DNA from: Theropithecus gelada
Taxonomy: Eukaryota; Chordata; Mammalia; Primates; Cercopithecidae
NCBI RefSeq assembly: GCF_003255815.1
Contig: NC_037671.1
Coordinates: 156,439,690 to 156,503,689, forward strand
Reading direction: 5' to 3'
DNA: 64,000 nucleotides
The translations under genes and the position numbers were made by a program. Every line of letters starts with the position of its first letter. The first letter of the stretch is position 1. Positions 12,371 to 23,639 of the stretch are shown in pieces. The notes under the pieces were generated by a model. It searched no databases, was not told where the DNA came from, and saw only the letters and a list, made by a program, of their open reading frames with translations.

Positions 12371-12842
12371 TGAGTCATGAACAGACACGTATAAGAAATG
12401 GGCATAGGAGCCTTGATGGTGGTGGTAGACATGGGGTGGGAAGATTGAAGAACCACAAGAATTTGAAGGGCCTGGTGAGATTCAGCCTATTTCTGACCTG
12501 TTAGTCCTGGTTAGGTCTTCTGGGTAACCCCCTTGCTGATACTAAATAAGAGCACAGTTTTCTGAAAGCAATGCCCCAGGAGGATGGCCCAGGAACTCAA
12601 GGGTCACTGGGGCAGAGTACACTGTGTGGTGGAAGGGTGTGGACAAGACAGGATTAGGAGGGAAGGGGCAGAGAGAATACTGGGACGTGGCAGAAACCAG
12701 GGCTACCTGAATACCTTGGAAATAGGTAACATCATTTCATACAAAGGTTGTGTGCGTTCTTAGGTGCTCTCTGTATCACCTTTCTCCAGGGGTGCCTAGC
12801 CACTTACTGTAGGTTTTCTCCTCGGTCCCCTTCTCTCTATTT
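12371..12842. other. Intergenic sequence, no gene seen
   Basis: G/A-rich unique DNA between an L2 and an L1 fragment; no exon or named repeat. Confidence 0.4.
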
Positions 12843-13125
12843 TTTAATTTAATTTTTTGTTTCTTTTAACTTTCATTTTAAGTTCAGGGGTACAAGTGCG
12901 AGTTTGTTACATAGGTAAACTGTGTCATGGGGGTTTGGTGTACGGATTATTTCATCACCCAGGTATGAATTCTAGAACCCATTAGTTATTTGTCCTTCGT
13001 CTCTCCCTCCTCCCACCCTCCACCCTCTGAAAGGTCCCCATGTTTGTTGTTCTCCTCTATGTGTCCATGTGTTCTCAGCATTTAGCTCCCACTTATAAGT
13101 GAGAACATGCGGTATTTGGTTTTCT
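12843..13125 (-). mobile_element. L1 3' end, truncated (primate-age)
   Basis: Reverse of an L1P-type 3' UTR: 'ttttaagttcaggggtacaa', 'tttgttacataggtaaac', 'cactcatgt'-type body as 'tgttgttctcctctatgtgt' and 'cacttataagtgagaacatg'. Only the last ~280 bp are present, typical of 5' truncation. Confidence 0.85.
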
Positions 13126-13137
13126 ATTCCTCTCTAT

Positions 13138-13458
13138 CTTTTTAGAAATAGAGATGAAGTCTCGCCATGTTTTACATAATTACATAATTACTATATAGGA
13201 ATGCCTTTGCTTGGCTTAACCTTTACTATAAAATGTAAATAATCTTAAGAGGGATAATAGAATATATTTCATCCAGTATTTGTATTTTAATGGACAGAAG
13301 TCTATGACAAGTCAGGAACTAGTTCTGATAAGCTCAAGGAGAGAGGATGAGGGCACTGAGCATCTGAAATGACTGGAATTCCTGGCCTCAAGTGATCCTC
13401 CCGTCTTGGCCCCCCAGGGTGTTGAGATTACAGGCGTCAGCCACCACGCCCTTCCTAT
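13138..13458 (-). mobile_element. Free left Alu monomer (FLAM-like), interrupted
   Basis: Reverse monomer in two pieces. 'gagatgaagtctcgccatgt' lies at about 13150-13170, and 'ttcctggcctcaagtgatcc' through 'ggcgtcagccaccacgcc' at about 13378-13452. The expected central 'tgcccaggctggtcttgaac' is replaced by the ~196-bp foreign segment at 13180-13375, which is an inverted copy of 13766-13963. Confidence 0.7.
13180..13375. repeat. Left arm of a ~196-bp inverted repeat
   Basis: The reverse complement of 13766-13963 aligns along the whole segment, from 'ttacataattactatatagg' to 'gcatctgaaatgactg', with scattered substitutions (I estimate near 90% identity by eye). This arm sits inside the FLAM monomer, so it is the inserted copy. 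Confidence 0.9.
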
Positions 13459-13765
13459 TGTGGATTTTCTTTATCCTCTATTGGCCAAGGGATGTTCCAG
13501 CTTGTTCCACTTGCCTCATCACATGGGGAGTCTTGGTTTACCTTTTGTTTTGTTTTGTTTTACAAGTTTCTACCTCTTTCTTTTATCCAGATAAACTTAT
13601 GCTATCCCAAAAGGAGAATACTTTTGGGCTAAAGTATTCTTTTTTTAGTAAAGTATTCTCTTTAAAGTATGCCAGAGCTAAAGTGCAATAAAGTAAGGCT
13701 AGGGAATAAATGAGCGAAATGATTCCATAGTCCACAGGGCCCTCTGTGTGTGCCCTCTTTTGTCA

Positions 13766-13963
13766 CAGTCATTTCAGATGCTCGGTGCCCTCATCCTCTC
13801 TCCTTGCGCTTATCAGAACTGGCTCCTGAGTTGCCATAAACTTCTTTCCATGAAAATACAAACACTGGATGAAATATATTCTATTATCCCTCTTAAGTAT
13901 ATATGCATTTTATAGTAAAATGTTAAGCCAAGCAAAGGCATTCCTAATACAGTAATTGTGTAA
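13766..13963. repeat. Right arm of the inverted repeat (likely source copy)
   Basis: Runs from 'cagtcatttcagatgctcgg' to 'agtaattgtgtaa'. It is not bounded by a repeat family, which fits an original unique-DNA source copied in reverse into 13180-13375. The spacer between the arms (13376-13765) holds the remaining FLAM piece and unique DNA. Confidence 0.9.
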
Positions 13964-14419
13964 TTTCAGCATCTGCTGGTTAATGGTGGGATTGTGGAAC
14001 CTAGAAACTTTGTTTCTGAAATCAGAGTCTAGGCTAGTATGTGCATAGATGAGATGAATGCGGCCTCAACTAGGGAGACTTCCGCCCTCAAATCTGTACT
14101 TTCTCAAGCTGGGGAATCCTCGGGGTCTTTGAAAGACAAGTCTACATAAAGCAAGTGCTCTGTCTGTTTTTGAGTAGAGAATGCAGAGACCACAAAATCT
14201 TTAGCCTTCCCTTCTCTGAAATCACCACTGATTCCAATAATAACTTCAAATACTCAGTAAATCTCAGGTATAGAAACTGGCCAATTCTTTATCCTTTTTG
14301 TCAATTACCAAGTGATCACTCTGATAAAGATGGTAAAGACTTCCATCTTTATTCCTCTGTGTGGAATGACCAACATTACAACACGATGTACCCACAAATA
14401 TTTAAAATAAAGACTATTT
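13964..14419. other. Intergenic sequence, no gene seen
   Basis: Unique sequence between the inverted-repeat arm and the next Alu; an open frame at 14155-14487 runs into the Alu and is not credible. Confidence 0.4.
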
Positions 14420-14744
14420 GGCCAGGTGCAGTGGCTCACACCTGTAATCCCAGCACTTTGAAAGGCCAAGGCTGGTGGAACACCTGAGGTCAGGAGTTCC
14501 AGACCAGCCTGGCCAACATGGCAAAGCCCCGTCTCTACTAAAAATAAAATTAGCCAGGTGTGGTGGTGCGTGCCTGTAGTCCCAGCTACTAGGGAAGCTG
14601 AAGCAGGATAATCGCTTGAACCCAGGAGGTGGAGGTTGTGGTGAGCCAAGATTGTGCCACTGCCTTCCAGCCTGGGCAACAGGGCAAGACTCTGTCTCAA
14701 ATAAATAAATAAGTAAATAAATAAATAAATAATTTTTAAAAAAC
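14420..14744 (+). mobile_element. Alu SINE
   Basis: Full-length Alu beginning GGCCAGGTGC and ending in an (AAAT)n tail. The tail has become a short microsatellite (about 14698-14733). Confidence 0.95.
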
Positions 14745-15566
14745 AGTAAAAGCCATTACAACACGTATGCATTAATATTTCCTGACACCACTAACTATGT
14801 ACTTTTAACTTTCTTATGGGTTTTCTGAGAACTATTAGTGCATTCTGCAGAGCTGCCTTCCAGGATTTGGAGACTAAAAAGCAGTTAATCATGTAAAATA
14901 CTTTCTGGATATAGTAATGAAGTCTGGTTTCACTGTATTTTTCTATGTTTACTTAGCAAAAGGCTTAAATAAGCCCACAATGATACATGTGGCCAAGTTT
15001 CCCTCCCCTTCATCCCTCTCTTTCCTTCTTCTTTCTCAGGAAATTGGTGTGGAAAATCACTGTGTCCTGGGATGGCAACTCTCTTTGTATCCAGACTTAT
15101 CCAGAGCTCCCTCTGCTCCCTCTCTAGGCACATGACTTGAGCTTCATGTGCCACCATGGGCATTGACGTTACGGTTTCCATAAACAGGCAGACTGAGGAT
15201 GAAAAGGGTGGAGGCAAATGCCACGAGCTTCTGTACCTTGGGTCATGGATCCTATGGAGTCTGGGTTTCTCTCCCTTGCACACTGTGAAGCTGGTAGCAT
15301 ATGTGATTTTAACTTTCTGATGGGTTTTGACACCATCAATACAGACCTTAGCTCTGCCAGGAATATCAGGCAAGTTCTCATAAGAAGCAGAAAGGAAAAA
15401 AAAATCTGGATAGCATTTCTCAATGTTTCAAAATCCATGCCCTCCTTCGGAAAAAAAAAAATGAAAATAAATGATTTGGAATTTCAAAATAAGCACTTTT
15501 ATTTGGCTTTCCAACTATATACACTTTTATCATATTGAATATGTTTTGTTTCCAAAACACACATGC
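14745..15566. other. Intergenic sequence, no gene seen
   Basis: Overlapping open frames of 70-147 codons on both strands (14.9-15.4 kb) without known motifs; two A-runs near 15397 and 15451. I see no repeat family or exon. Confidence 0.35.
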
Positions 15567-15880
15567 GGCCAGACCCAGTGGCTCATACCTGTAATCCCAG
15601 CAGTTCGGGAGGCTGAGGTGGGCGGATCGTCTGAGGTCGGGAGTTCGAGACCAGCCTGGTCAATATGGTGAAACCTTGTCTCTATTAAAAATACAAAACA
15701 TAGTCAGGCATGGTGGCAGGCGCCTGTAATCCCAGCTACTTGGGAGACTGAGGTGAGAGAATCGTTTGAACCTGGGAGGTGGAGGTTACAGTAAGCCGGG
15801 ATTGAGCCATTGCACTCCAGCCTGGGTGATAAGAGCGAAACTCTGTCTCAAAAAAGGAAGCAAACAAACAAACAAAAAGA
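15567..15880 (+). mobile_element. Alu SINE
   Basis: Full-length Alu with tail 'gcaaacaaacaaacaaaaa'. The flanks 'aaaacacacatgc' (15554-15566) and 'aaaacacatgc' (about 15880-15890) are a slightly diverged target-site duplication. Confidence 0.93.
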
Positions 15881-15890
15881 AAACACATGC

Positions 15891-17216
15891 CTCTCTGAAA
15901 GTCTAACATCCCCCACAGAGGATCATAGGGCTGAAATGTGGGCGATCTCAGCAGGGGCTGTTTGCCCTGGGCTTAGGGGAACACTGGACTTGTCCAGTTC
16001 CCTGCTCTGTCTTGGTTTCACCTTTGTTAACATGCCTAGTGTTTTGGTTCTATTAGGAGTGTGTGGCATGCCACCCAAGGGAATGGATTTGGCAGTTATG
16101 CCAGTGATTTGATTAAGAAGAACAACCAACTGGAATACTTTGATTTGAGAAGCACATTTTCTTTTCTTTGGCAGGACAGGTAAGATGCTGGGCAAGCCAA
16201 GGGATTATATTTTTATGAGCTTAATTGTTTTTGCATTGCAAGCTTGTTATATATCCAAGAGAATCATTTCAACGTGCTGTTTCCTTAGTAGGATAATATC
16301 TTTCAAGGATTTCTTTCTACTATTAGTTAAAGAGTAATTCTAAACCGGCAAAATATTTAGTTAATCCTAATAACTCTTTGTATTATTGGGTCTCATTACA
16401 TTATGTATATTACATAATAATAATACATTTTTGGAAAGAAAGAAACAGGAGATACAGGAGATATTGAAAGTGAGGAAAGGGAATCAAGGAATATCCAGAA
16501 TCTTCCTTAAGAAAGGATAGTTAAATATTGCTTATTACCTGAAAGCTCGACGTGTCACCTGGGAGCAACAGACCCAGAGGAAATGAGAATAAGCCAGGAT
16601 GAGGCAGAAGGAAGTAATGTTAAGCAAGAAAGAAATCTCATGTGATTTTGGGGGGAACAAATATAATTATAGTGGGGAGAGGTGGAGAGAGGGCAGACCT
16701 GTTTATCTCAGCACAGAACTTATTTAAAAACACTTCTATTTTTAAACTCAAATTTTACTTTAAAATAAAGGATCATTTTCTTGCATGGAGTTCTGTATAT
16801 TTAGAAGTTTACTTTGGATCCTCAGATATATCTACAAATTTTTACAGCTATGCCTCCGGGTAGCATGCGCTGAGGAGCATGGGAAAAACCAGTTTGCCTT
16901 CTCTGTGGTTATAATCTGTAGATTTTTTTTTTTCTGAGGATATAAACACGTTTTTCAATATTCATGGTATGAAACTAGAAATGATTATTAATCTAAAATA
17001 TAAAATATTTCCAGGTTTCATTTCACACTATTAATTTAGTTTGAAACATTAAAAAATAAAATGCAAGAAATTTTACAGGAAAGAAATCATCACCTCAAGT
17101 GGCAAATTCACCCTTTAGGAATAGTTTGCCTTTAGTTTATAACTATTCAATGCTAATTACAACAGGAAGGGGATCATCACCAACCTAAATGGTCCCTTAA
17201 GATTTACAAAGTGTTT
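15891..17216. other. Intergenic sequence, no gene seen
   Basis: AT-rich DNA with no named repeat. Short open frames on both strands overlap and show no motif. Confidence 0.4.
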
Positions 17217-17231
17217 CATGTCCAGAATCTT

Positions 17232-17954
17232 TTCTTTTCTTTTCTTTTTTTTTTTTTACTGTTCTAAATTGTTTATTAGGTATGAATTGTACAAACTTTA
17301 CTTGTATTAGTGGAAACGGCGGAGCTAGAGAGTATTGGACCTTCTCCAAGCTGCCCGGCGAGAACCACCAATAGTGTGGTGGAGCTTACGGCCCTTTTCA
17401 AGGCCCCGGCTCTTTCAGCCTGCAGATGTCAGCCCACGCATCTCCCTGTGCTTGTGGACTGGTTTGATCCATTGGGTGTCAGGATTTCTTCTGATAGCTT
17501 TATGGAATGGATGGATGAGGATAACCTCAAAAATTCTGTTTGTGGAATCTTCACCAGCTCAGTAAGAATTGAGAATTCTTAGAGCCCCAAAGTGGTGTCC
17601 AGCTTGCTCCTCTACAAAGGACTGAAGGCTTCGAGCAAACTTTAGCTTGTTAACATCATGATGGACAGGCTTACCTTAAGTTACACTCTGAGGAACTGGA
17701 CGTTTTCAGCCACCACGGTGAACACGAATCCTATATATAACTTAATCTTGCTTGGCCTTGTGGCCCAGTCCGCATGCTTTATCAGGCCAGGTGGGGCAGG
17801 GAGCCCTGTGGAAAGCAGAGAGCTGGTGGTACTACCAGCAGCGGACCCTCAGAAGAAAGTGCATGACATCAGACTGCTTCTTTCTCCATAGCTCCTGGAT
17901 GTACTTGTATGCACCCATCTTGGCTTACCTGATGGTTGCCACCAGATGGAAAGG
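17232..17954 (-). pseudogene. RPL15: RPL15 processed pseudogene
   Basis: On the minus strand the sequence starts at an ATG (17916-17918) and reads MGAYKYIQELWRKKQSDV, the N-terminus of ribosomal protein L15 (eL15, a large-subunit protein of the cytosolic ribosome). It continues in register to the parent stop codon at 17307-17309, so the full ~204-codon length is present without introns. Breaks are visible: a premature TAG at 17832-17834 where the parent has Gln after RCW, further stops around the VIYRIRV segment, and frame loss in the C-terminal third. After the stop come a short 3' UTR, an AATAAA signal (17272-17277) and a poly-A tract (T run 17236-17259). A perfect 15-bp target-site duplication, catgtccagaatctt, lies at 17217-17231 and 17955-17969, proving L1-mediated retroposition. 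No function expected. Parent identity is from memory of the protein. Confidence 0.93.
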
Positions 17955-18438
17955 CATGTCCAGAATCTTAATTAATATTTCAAACAGCTCTTTTTGAAAT
18001 TGGCAGGGCAGGTAGTATTATTATTCTCATTGTTTCAAATGTGGAAACCACAGCAGAAAGAAGTCAAATGACTTGACTACAGTCATCCCACTTTCCATAG
18101 AGAAGCTAGGACTTCAATAAAGGCATTCTGATTCCAAATCCTTTTTTTGCCATATCATGCTACTTCTTTAACTACCTGTATTTACAAGCAGCTACAGAAG
18201 CCCCTGAAGTAATTCATTTTGGATGCAGTCCATTTAGGATTCATGGATCCTGGGCACAACCTAATCATACTCTTTCCTTCTTTCCTGCCACCACTCCCCT
18301 TCTTTTCACCCACTCCTCGAACACAAATCTAATAAAATATCTGTAACCAAAGGAGGAACTTTTGTGAGTAAATATATTTAGGAAGCAGATTTCCAAACAC
18401 GCTGGAGCCTAAGAAACAACTATTTTAAAATATGTTTT

Positions 18439-18927
18439 ATGACTGCTCTGGGGTTCCACAGAAACAGATGGACACAGAAGTACTTAGGATATTTTTGGCA
18501 TGTGATGGGAAATGATATCACGAGAACAATGAAAAGGGATGTGAAACACAGAAAGCGAAAGGTAATACAAGCAACAACTTTCCCTGCTGCTGCTTCAAAA
18601 GGTCAAAAATATAGCTTCATGCTCTTCCCAGAGATGACCAAAGAATTAAGGAACGACTTATCATATGAAGTGTCACACAATGTCTTGTTCTGCCTTGGGT
18701 CCAGGCCCCGTATCTCAGACAAAGATATCTCAGCTTTTGAATACTCTTCAAAAGCTACCTATTCTCTGCTAGAAAACAGGACTCCAAACCTGCAGAATTG
18801 GGCCCACTCTTCTTTTTTCAAGACTAGTACCCGCCACCTTGAAGATGAGCTGAGATTTTACCAAAAAAAACACATGCCCACTCTGGATGTAGCTCCCCTG
18901 TCCCCTGTCAGCCAGACCAATAAGTAG
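18439..18927 (+). other. Unrecognised 162-codon ORF
   Basis: An ATG-initiated open frame of 162 codons; the frame is open back to about 18382. The product begins MTALGFHRNRWTQKYLGYF and is basic near residues 30-42 (KRDVKHRKRK). It contains no signal peptide, clear membrane segment or known catalytic motif. I do not recognise the family. It lies just upstream of an ERV-L-like internal fragment on the same strand and could be a remnant of a mobile element or chance. There is no CpG island, promoter or splice context supporting a gene. Long for a random frame in this composition, hence listed. Confidence 0.3.
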
Positions 18928-19189
18928 GGTCAAGTAACAACACAGTTGAGTTGCGTGAGCATCGGACCTGTGAGGGGAGAAAAAGGACTTAGACCAAATG
19001 AGACACAGGATACAGCTCATATATACCAGAGTCTCTGGGGAGAAATTAAGGAACTGGATTCTGAATGTGTTGAATGAAAGGGAATTGAATATCATAGACA
19101 ATATTCAATACAATAAAGAGTTTATCAATATGGCAGCCCTCTTCTTTAACACAGGATTTAACACTGGTAGGATCCACTGAAGATGATAC

Positions 19190-20521
19190 TAATGCATTGC
19201 TAGGCTGGCTTTGAAAACTTTGGGAAAACGATGGCTCACACTCACTTTATTTGAAATTCCACAACTCCATGGTACAAAGTTGAGCGAGGGAGATAAAGAG
19301 GCTCATAGCAGCAGGTAGGCTGCAGTGGCAAGATATACTATGTAAGGCCAAAAAGTTCACCAACTGGCTATATTCTGTGGGAAAGCCAAGGAAGCAGTTT
19401 GCCAGACCTGTAAGGAATGTACTAGTGAGAGGATGCCAGCCAGAGTTGTTGTGGAGTTCAGTGATGTTCTTCTGTGGAGTTCAGGGCTGAGGATAGCAGA
19501 AGCTTTACAGAACTGGGATCCCAGAAAGCCATGGTAATAATGGAAGCCAGGTGGTGGCGTTGAAGCTTCAGGAGCCGGGTGGGTGCAATTATGATAATGA
19601 ACCGCACTGTAGAAGTGGCAATCATAAGAGCCTGAGCCACCAAGAGCTATGAACATGCTTAACAGTGCATGGTATTCCCAGGGCAAGATAAGTGGGCAGA
19701 CAATAAGGGCGTCATTCTATCTAAACTATAAAAGAAATCAAGAATGGATAATCAGGAGAGTCAGCACAGAAATTAAAATGTCAGAGTCCCCAGTTTAGAT
19801 TCCAGACCTAAGCCAATTTTCAGACCCAGAATTCATTGACTCATGGAGTGGCTTGGTCCCCATAAGGATGGATCACCATAACACCACAGCAGGGGATACA
19901 TTAATGATTCTTCCTCATTCCTTCTCGAAGGGATCTATAGCCATTTACACAGGCAACTATATTCTGAAGAAATGCATATACCTAGACGTTTTGAGAACTG
20001 TTTAACCTAAGGTCTACCTTGATATTGACAGCCAGAGACCTGAAGTCCCATCATGGCCACTCTAGCAGAGTAGGGGTGTATGGGAGGCCAAGCAATAGTG
20101 GAATGCTGACTCATGTCCAGCTTACCTGGAGCCCATGGATTGACAAAGTGTTCAGTTCTCCAGTCCCTGAATGCATGATTGGAGTGGACATACTTGGTAG
20201 TTATCAGAATACTTGTTGGGAGTTTTTGAACTGTGAAGTAAAAGCTATCATACAGTGGGAAGGCCAAGTGGAAGTCTCTGAAACTGCCTCCACCAGCAAT
20301 ATAGCACACATAAAACAATTCCACACACCAAGGGAATTGTGGAAGTTAGTGTCATCCTTAAAGATCCAAAGGATGCCTAGGTGGTGGTGCCTTTTATGTT
20401 CTTTAATTTACCGGCAAATGAAATACATGGCCCCTACATACACTGGACAGATCTTGGCAGATAGTAGCCCCAGTTGCAGCAGGAATTTTTATGTGGGAGT
20501 AGGCAGTAGTAGCTTCATGTG
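19190..20521 (+). mobile_element. ERV-L-like internal fragment (protease/RT leader), decayed
   Basis: Plus-strand translation in the 20019-20600 frame resembles the pol leader of ERV-L elements. It has a short segment ending GVDILGS after a VFSSPVPEC stretch, then a frameshifted region equivalent to the start of reverse transcriptase. Many stops and frameshifts break the reading in all frames, so nothing can be expressed. The 5' limit is uncertain; 19.2-20.0 kb shows fragmentary gag-side similarity only. The right end is cut by the THE1-like LTR. Assignment rests on memory of ERV-L proteins, not on a search. Confidence 0.55.
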
Positions 20522-20896
20522 TGTATTAGTCCATTCTTGCACTACCAATAAAGACATACTTGAGGCTGGGATAATTTATACAGGAAAGAGGTTTAATTGA
20601 CTCACAGTTCAGCATGGTTGGGGAGGCCTCAGGAAACTTAAAATCATGGTGGAAGGGGAAGCAAACATGTCCTTCTTCACATGGCAGCAGGAAGGAGAAG
20701 TGCTGAGCAAAAGGGGGAAAGCCCCTTATAAAACCATCAGATCTTGTGAGAACTCACTATCATGAAAGCAGCAGTATGGGGGTAACTGCCCCCATGATTC
20801 AATTACCTCCCGCTGGGTCCCTCCCACAACACATGGGGGTTATGGGAACTATAATTCAAGATGAGATTTGGGTGGGGACACAACCAAACCATATCA
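20522..20896 (-). mobile_element. Solo THE1-like MaLR LTR
   Basis: Reverse THE1 LTR from 'tgtattagtccattcttgca' to 'aaaccatatca', with 'ttcttcacatggcagcagga', 'gtgagaactcactatcatga' and 'gcccccatgattcaatt' in between. Flanks atgtg (20517-20521) and ctgtg (20897-20901) match at 4 of 5 positions, as for an old 5-bp target-site duplication. Confidence 0.9.
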
Positions 20897-21095
20897 CTGT
20901 GCCTTGAAGGGAGTTGAGAAAGATCAGCATGGCTATAGTCAAAAAAGAGAAATGGAAGAGAATAGAAATATCTTCAAATACAGTTGAATGGTATTAAAGA
21001 TCCAGCTAAGTTGAAGGCCATGGGATTCTGATGACATCCATTCTCGGAGTACGTGAGTTTTCATGCTCAGAAGCCTAGATAGAGAGATTGGGCTG

Positions 21096-21592
21096 CTATA
21101 TTAGTTTTCTAGGGCTGTGATAGAAAAGCACCCAAAACTGGGTATCTTAAAGTGACAGATGTTTATTCTCTCACTGTTTTGGGTGCTAGAAGTTCAAAAT
21201 GAAGCTGTCAGAAGGGCCATGCTCTCTCTGGAGGCTCCAGGGGAGAATTGTTCCCTACGAGGTCCTAGTTTCTGGTGGCTCCCAGCAATCCTTCATGTTG
21301 CTTGGCTTGCAGCTGCATAGCCCCAACCACCATCTGCACTTGGAGTTCTTCCTCTATGTCTTCATATGATTTTCCCTCTGTGCATGTCCGACTTGTGTCT
21401 GTGTCCAAATTTCCCTTCTTTCATAAGCACAGCAGTCACTGGATTAGAGCCCACCCTAATACAACATGACTTCATTAACTTAACTAATCCTGTCCGTAAA
21501 GATTCAATTTCCAAATAAGGTCCTATTCAAATGTACTTAGGGTTAGGGTTTCAACATATCTTTTTGGGGAACACAATTTAAACCATAACTAC
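21096..21592 (-). mobile_element. MaLR LTR (MLT1/MST-type)
   Basis: Starts 'tattagttttctagggctgt', passes 'gtttattctctcactgtttt', 'gattagagcccaccctaata' and 'ccaaataaggtcctattcaa', and ends 'gggaacacaatttaaaccat'. This is the reverse order of an MLT1-type LTR. Subfamily not assigned. Confidence 0.8.
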
Positions 21593-21624
21593 TGCATAGG
21601 TCATGAGGTTAAGACATGATGGAG

Positions 21625-21752
21625 CCGGGCATGGCAGTGAATGCCTGCCCCAGCTACATGGGAGGCTGAGGCAGGAGGATCAGTTGAGCCAGGAGTTTGA
21701 GGCCAGCCTGGGCAACATAGGGAGATCCCTGTCTCTTAAAAAAAAAAGCCAC
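21625..21752 (+). mobile_element. Partial Alu (left-monomer type)
   Basis: Head 'gagccgggcatggcagtgaa' followed directly by 'ccccagctacatgggaggct' and 'ggccagcctgggcaacatag', ending in an A run. Part of the monomer is deleted. Confidence 0.8.
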
Positions 21753-22539
21753 AATGGATGTTGGATGTGATAGACTTGGAAAAAAGAAAAGAGTTCAGGA
21801 TCATGTTAAAGAACAGGAGTAGTGGAAATGAGGGTTGGCTGAAAGAATAAGTGGCTCTGGTCAGAAACTAGAGTATTGAAGTTTATATTTTCAGAGGATA
21901 GGCAGTTCCAGGTGGATATTAGATTCAGAGTGGAGCCATGACCTGCTGAGAAGGGTAAACAGAAAGATCATCAGATTTAGCAGGTAAAGGAACATCATGC
22001 CCATGAACATTGGCATTGCTCATGATCATGGTAGGAGTTAGAGTATGAAGAAATTCCCTGGGCAAGATATAAGTGATATCTGTGAATAATCAGCAGTGAT
22101 CAGAAGAACACAAGAGAATAATCAGGAAAGAAGGAAAGGATGATATAACCTAAGGATTTCAGGAGTATGAAAAAGGAATAGTCCACAAAGCTCTTAACAG
22201 CTTGATCCACATCCATTTTAATGTCACATATCAAGTTTTCACCTAACGGTTTTAACGGTCACAGATGATCATTGTCCAGATGTGTTATTGCATTAGGGGT
22301 TGTAAACAGATGGTATTCCAATTCTATCACTCTTTTGTTATTTATTAGCTGAAATTTTGATACAAAGAATAATAGTCTCTCATCAATTATTTGGTTGTTC
22401 TGAGGTACTAGTCAAATAGGAAGAATAAGACAAATGCTTGATTTATTCCATTTATGTATCAATTCTCAGAATAATGCATTTGTTTCTTACCATATTACAA
22501 AGGTGATAGATCAAAAAGATAAAAATTATTTTTGTTAAT
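21753..22539. other. Intergenic sequence, no gene seen
   Basis: Purine-rich then AT-rich DNA. No named repeat or exon. Confidence 0.35.
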
Positions 22540-22850
22540 TTATGGATTTAAGGTGATCCAAGTCAAAATACTAACATGATATTTTAATTGCATCAGTTTA
22601 TTCTAAGTTTGTATGGAAAAAAGAAAAGGTAAAACTCGTTAGAAAAACTTCTGGAAGAGAATTATAATGAAGGAAGACTAGATATAGCATATGTTAAATA
22701 TATTACAAAACTGTAATAATTAAACAATGTGGTTCAGTTATGTAAATATATCAGTAGAGAACCTCAAAATAGTCTTCAGTACGAATACAATTCAGTATAT
22801 GATAAAAGAAATATATAATATTTTCCAAAGATGCTTGCAATTTTCTTCTT
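22540..22850 (+). mobile_element. Old L1 fragment (L1M-type)
   Basis: A-rich plus-strand L1 ORF2 3' sequence: 'tttattctaagtttgtatgg', 'ggaagactagatatagcata' and 'acaatgtggttcagttatg' correspond to the region after reverse transcriptase. It seems continuous with the L1 fragments after 23640, with an LTR and another repeat between. Confidence 0.55.
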
Positions 22851-22869
22851 ATGATGTGATTTTGACACT

Positions 22870-23270
22870 TCTCACTCCTATGAGTTAACCTTTTGTTTCC
22901 TTTTCTTGACTTTGCATGGGCTTTGTGGCCAATGTGGAGGTGACATTATGTGACTTTAGAGGCTAAGTCTAAATGTGGTACCTATCACTTGACTCTTGTG
23001 GGAAGTGAACCCAGCCACCATGTTTTGAGGAAGCCCAAGCAGACACATTAGAGAGACCACAAATAAGCATTGTGGCTGATTGCCCAGCTCAGGTCTGAGA
23101 AAATAGCCTGTATCAACTAATGGGTGAGACAGTCTTCAGATAATTCCATTCCCTGTCACCCCAGCTCTCAAGTATTCCCAGCTGAGGACGCAAATATCGT
23201 GGAGTAGAGATAGCCTTACCTGCTGTGATATTTCTAAATTCCTGACCCACAGAACTTGTGAGCATAATAC
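22870..23270 (+). mobile_element. MLT1-like MaLR LTR fragment
   Basis: Contains 'gaagtgaacccagccaccat', 'gaggaagcccaagcagacac', 'cccagctctcaagtattccc' and 'ttcctgacccacagaacttg', a diverged MLT1-type LTR in plus orientation. Weak match, called on phrase order. Confidence 0.5.
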
Positions 23271-23600
23271 AATCACCTGCTGTTTAACGATGGGGATATT
23301 CAGAGAAATGGGTCATTAGGTGATTTCATTGTTGTGCAAACATCATAGAGTGTACTTACGCAAATCTAGACGGTACAACCTACTACACACGTAGGCTACA
23401 AACCCATATAGCATGTTAGTGTACAGAATACTGTAGGCAATTGTAACATAATGGCAAGTATTTGAGTATCTAAACTTAGAAAATGTACAGTAAAAACAGG
23501 GCATTATAATCGTCTAGGACAAGTGTCGGATATGCGGTCCATCATCCACCAAAACACCGCTATGTGGCATAAGCGACTATCTAATGGTTTTTCAGTTATG
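23271..23600. repeat. Interspersed repeat of uncertain family
   Basis: The text 'aatcacctgctgtttaacga', 'gtacttacgcaaatctagac', 'tactgtaggcaattgtaaca' and 'tgcggtccatcatccacc' is a common primate-genome repeat I recognise but cannot name with confidence. It is unusually CpG-containing for the region. Confidence 0.4.
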
Positions 23601-23639
23601 CCACTAATTTTGGGGTGGTTCGTTATGCAGCTCTGGTGA

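Noticed and set aside
19357..19686. Minus-strand 109-codon ORF over the ERV-L-like region
   Set aside because: Antisense to the decayed element; its apparent composition comes from the complementary strand of repeat sequence.
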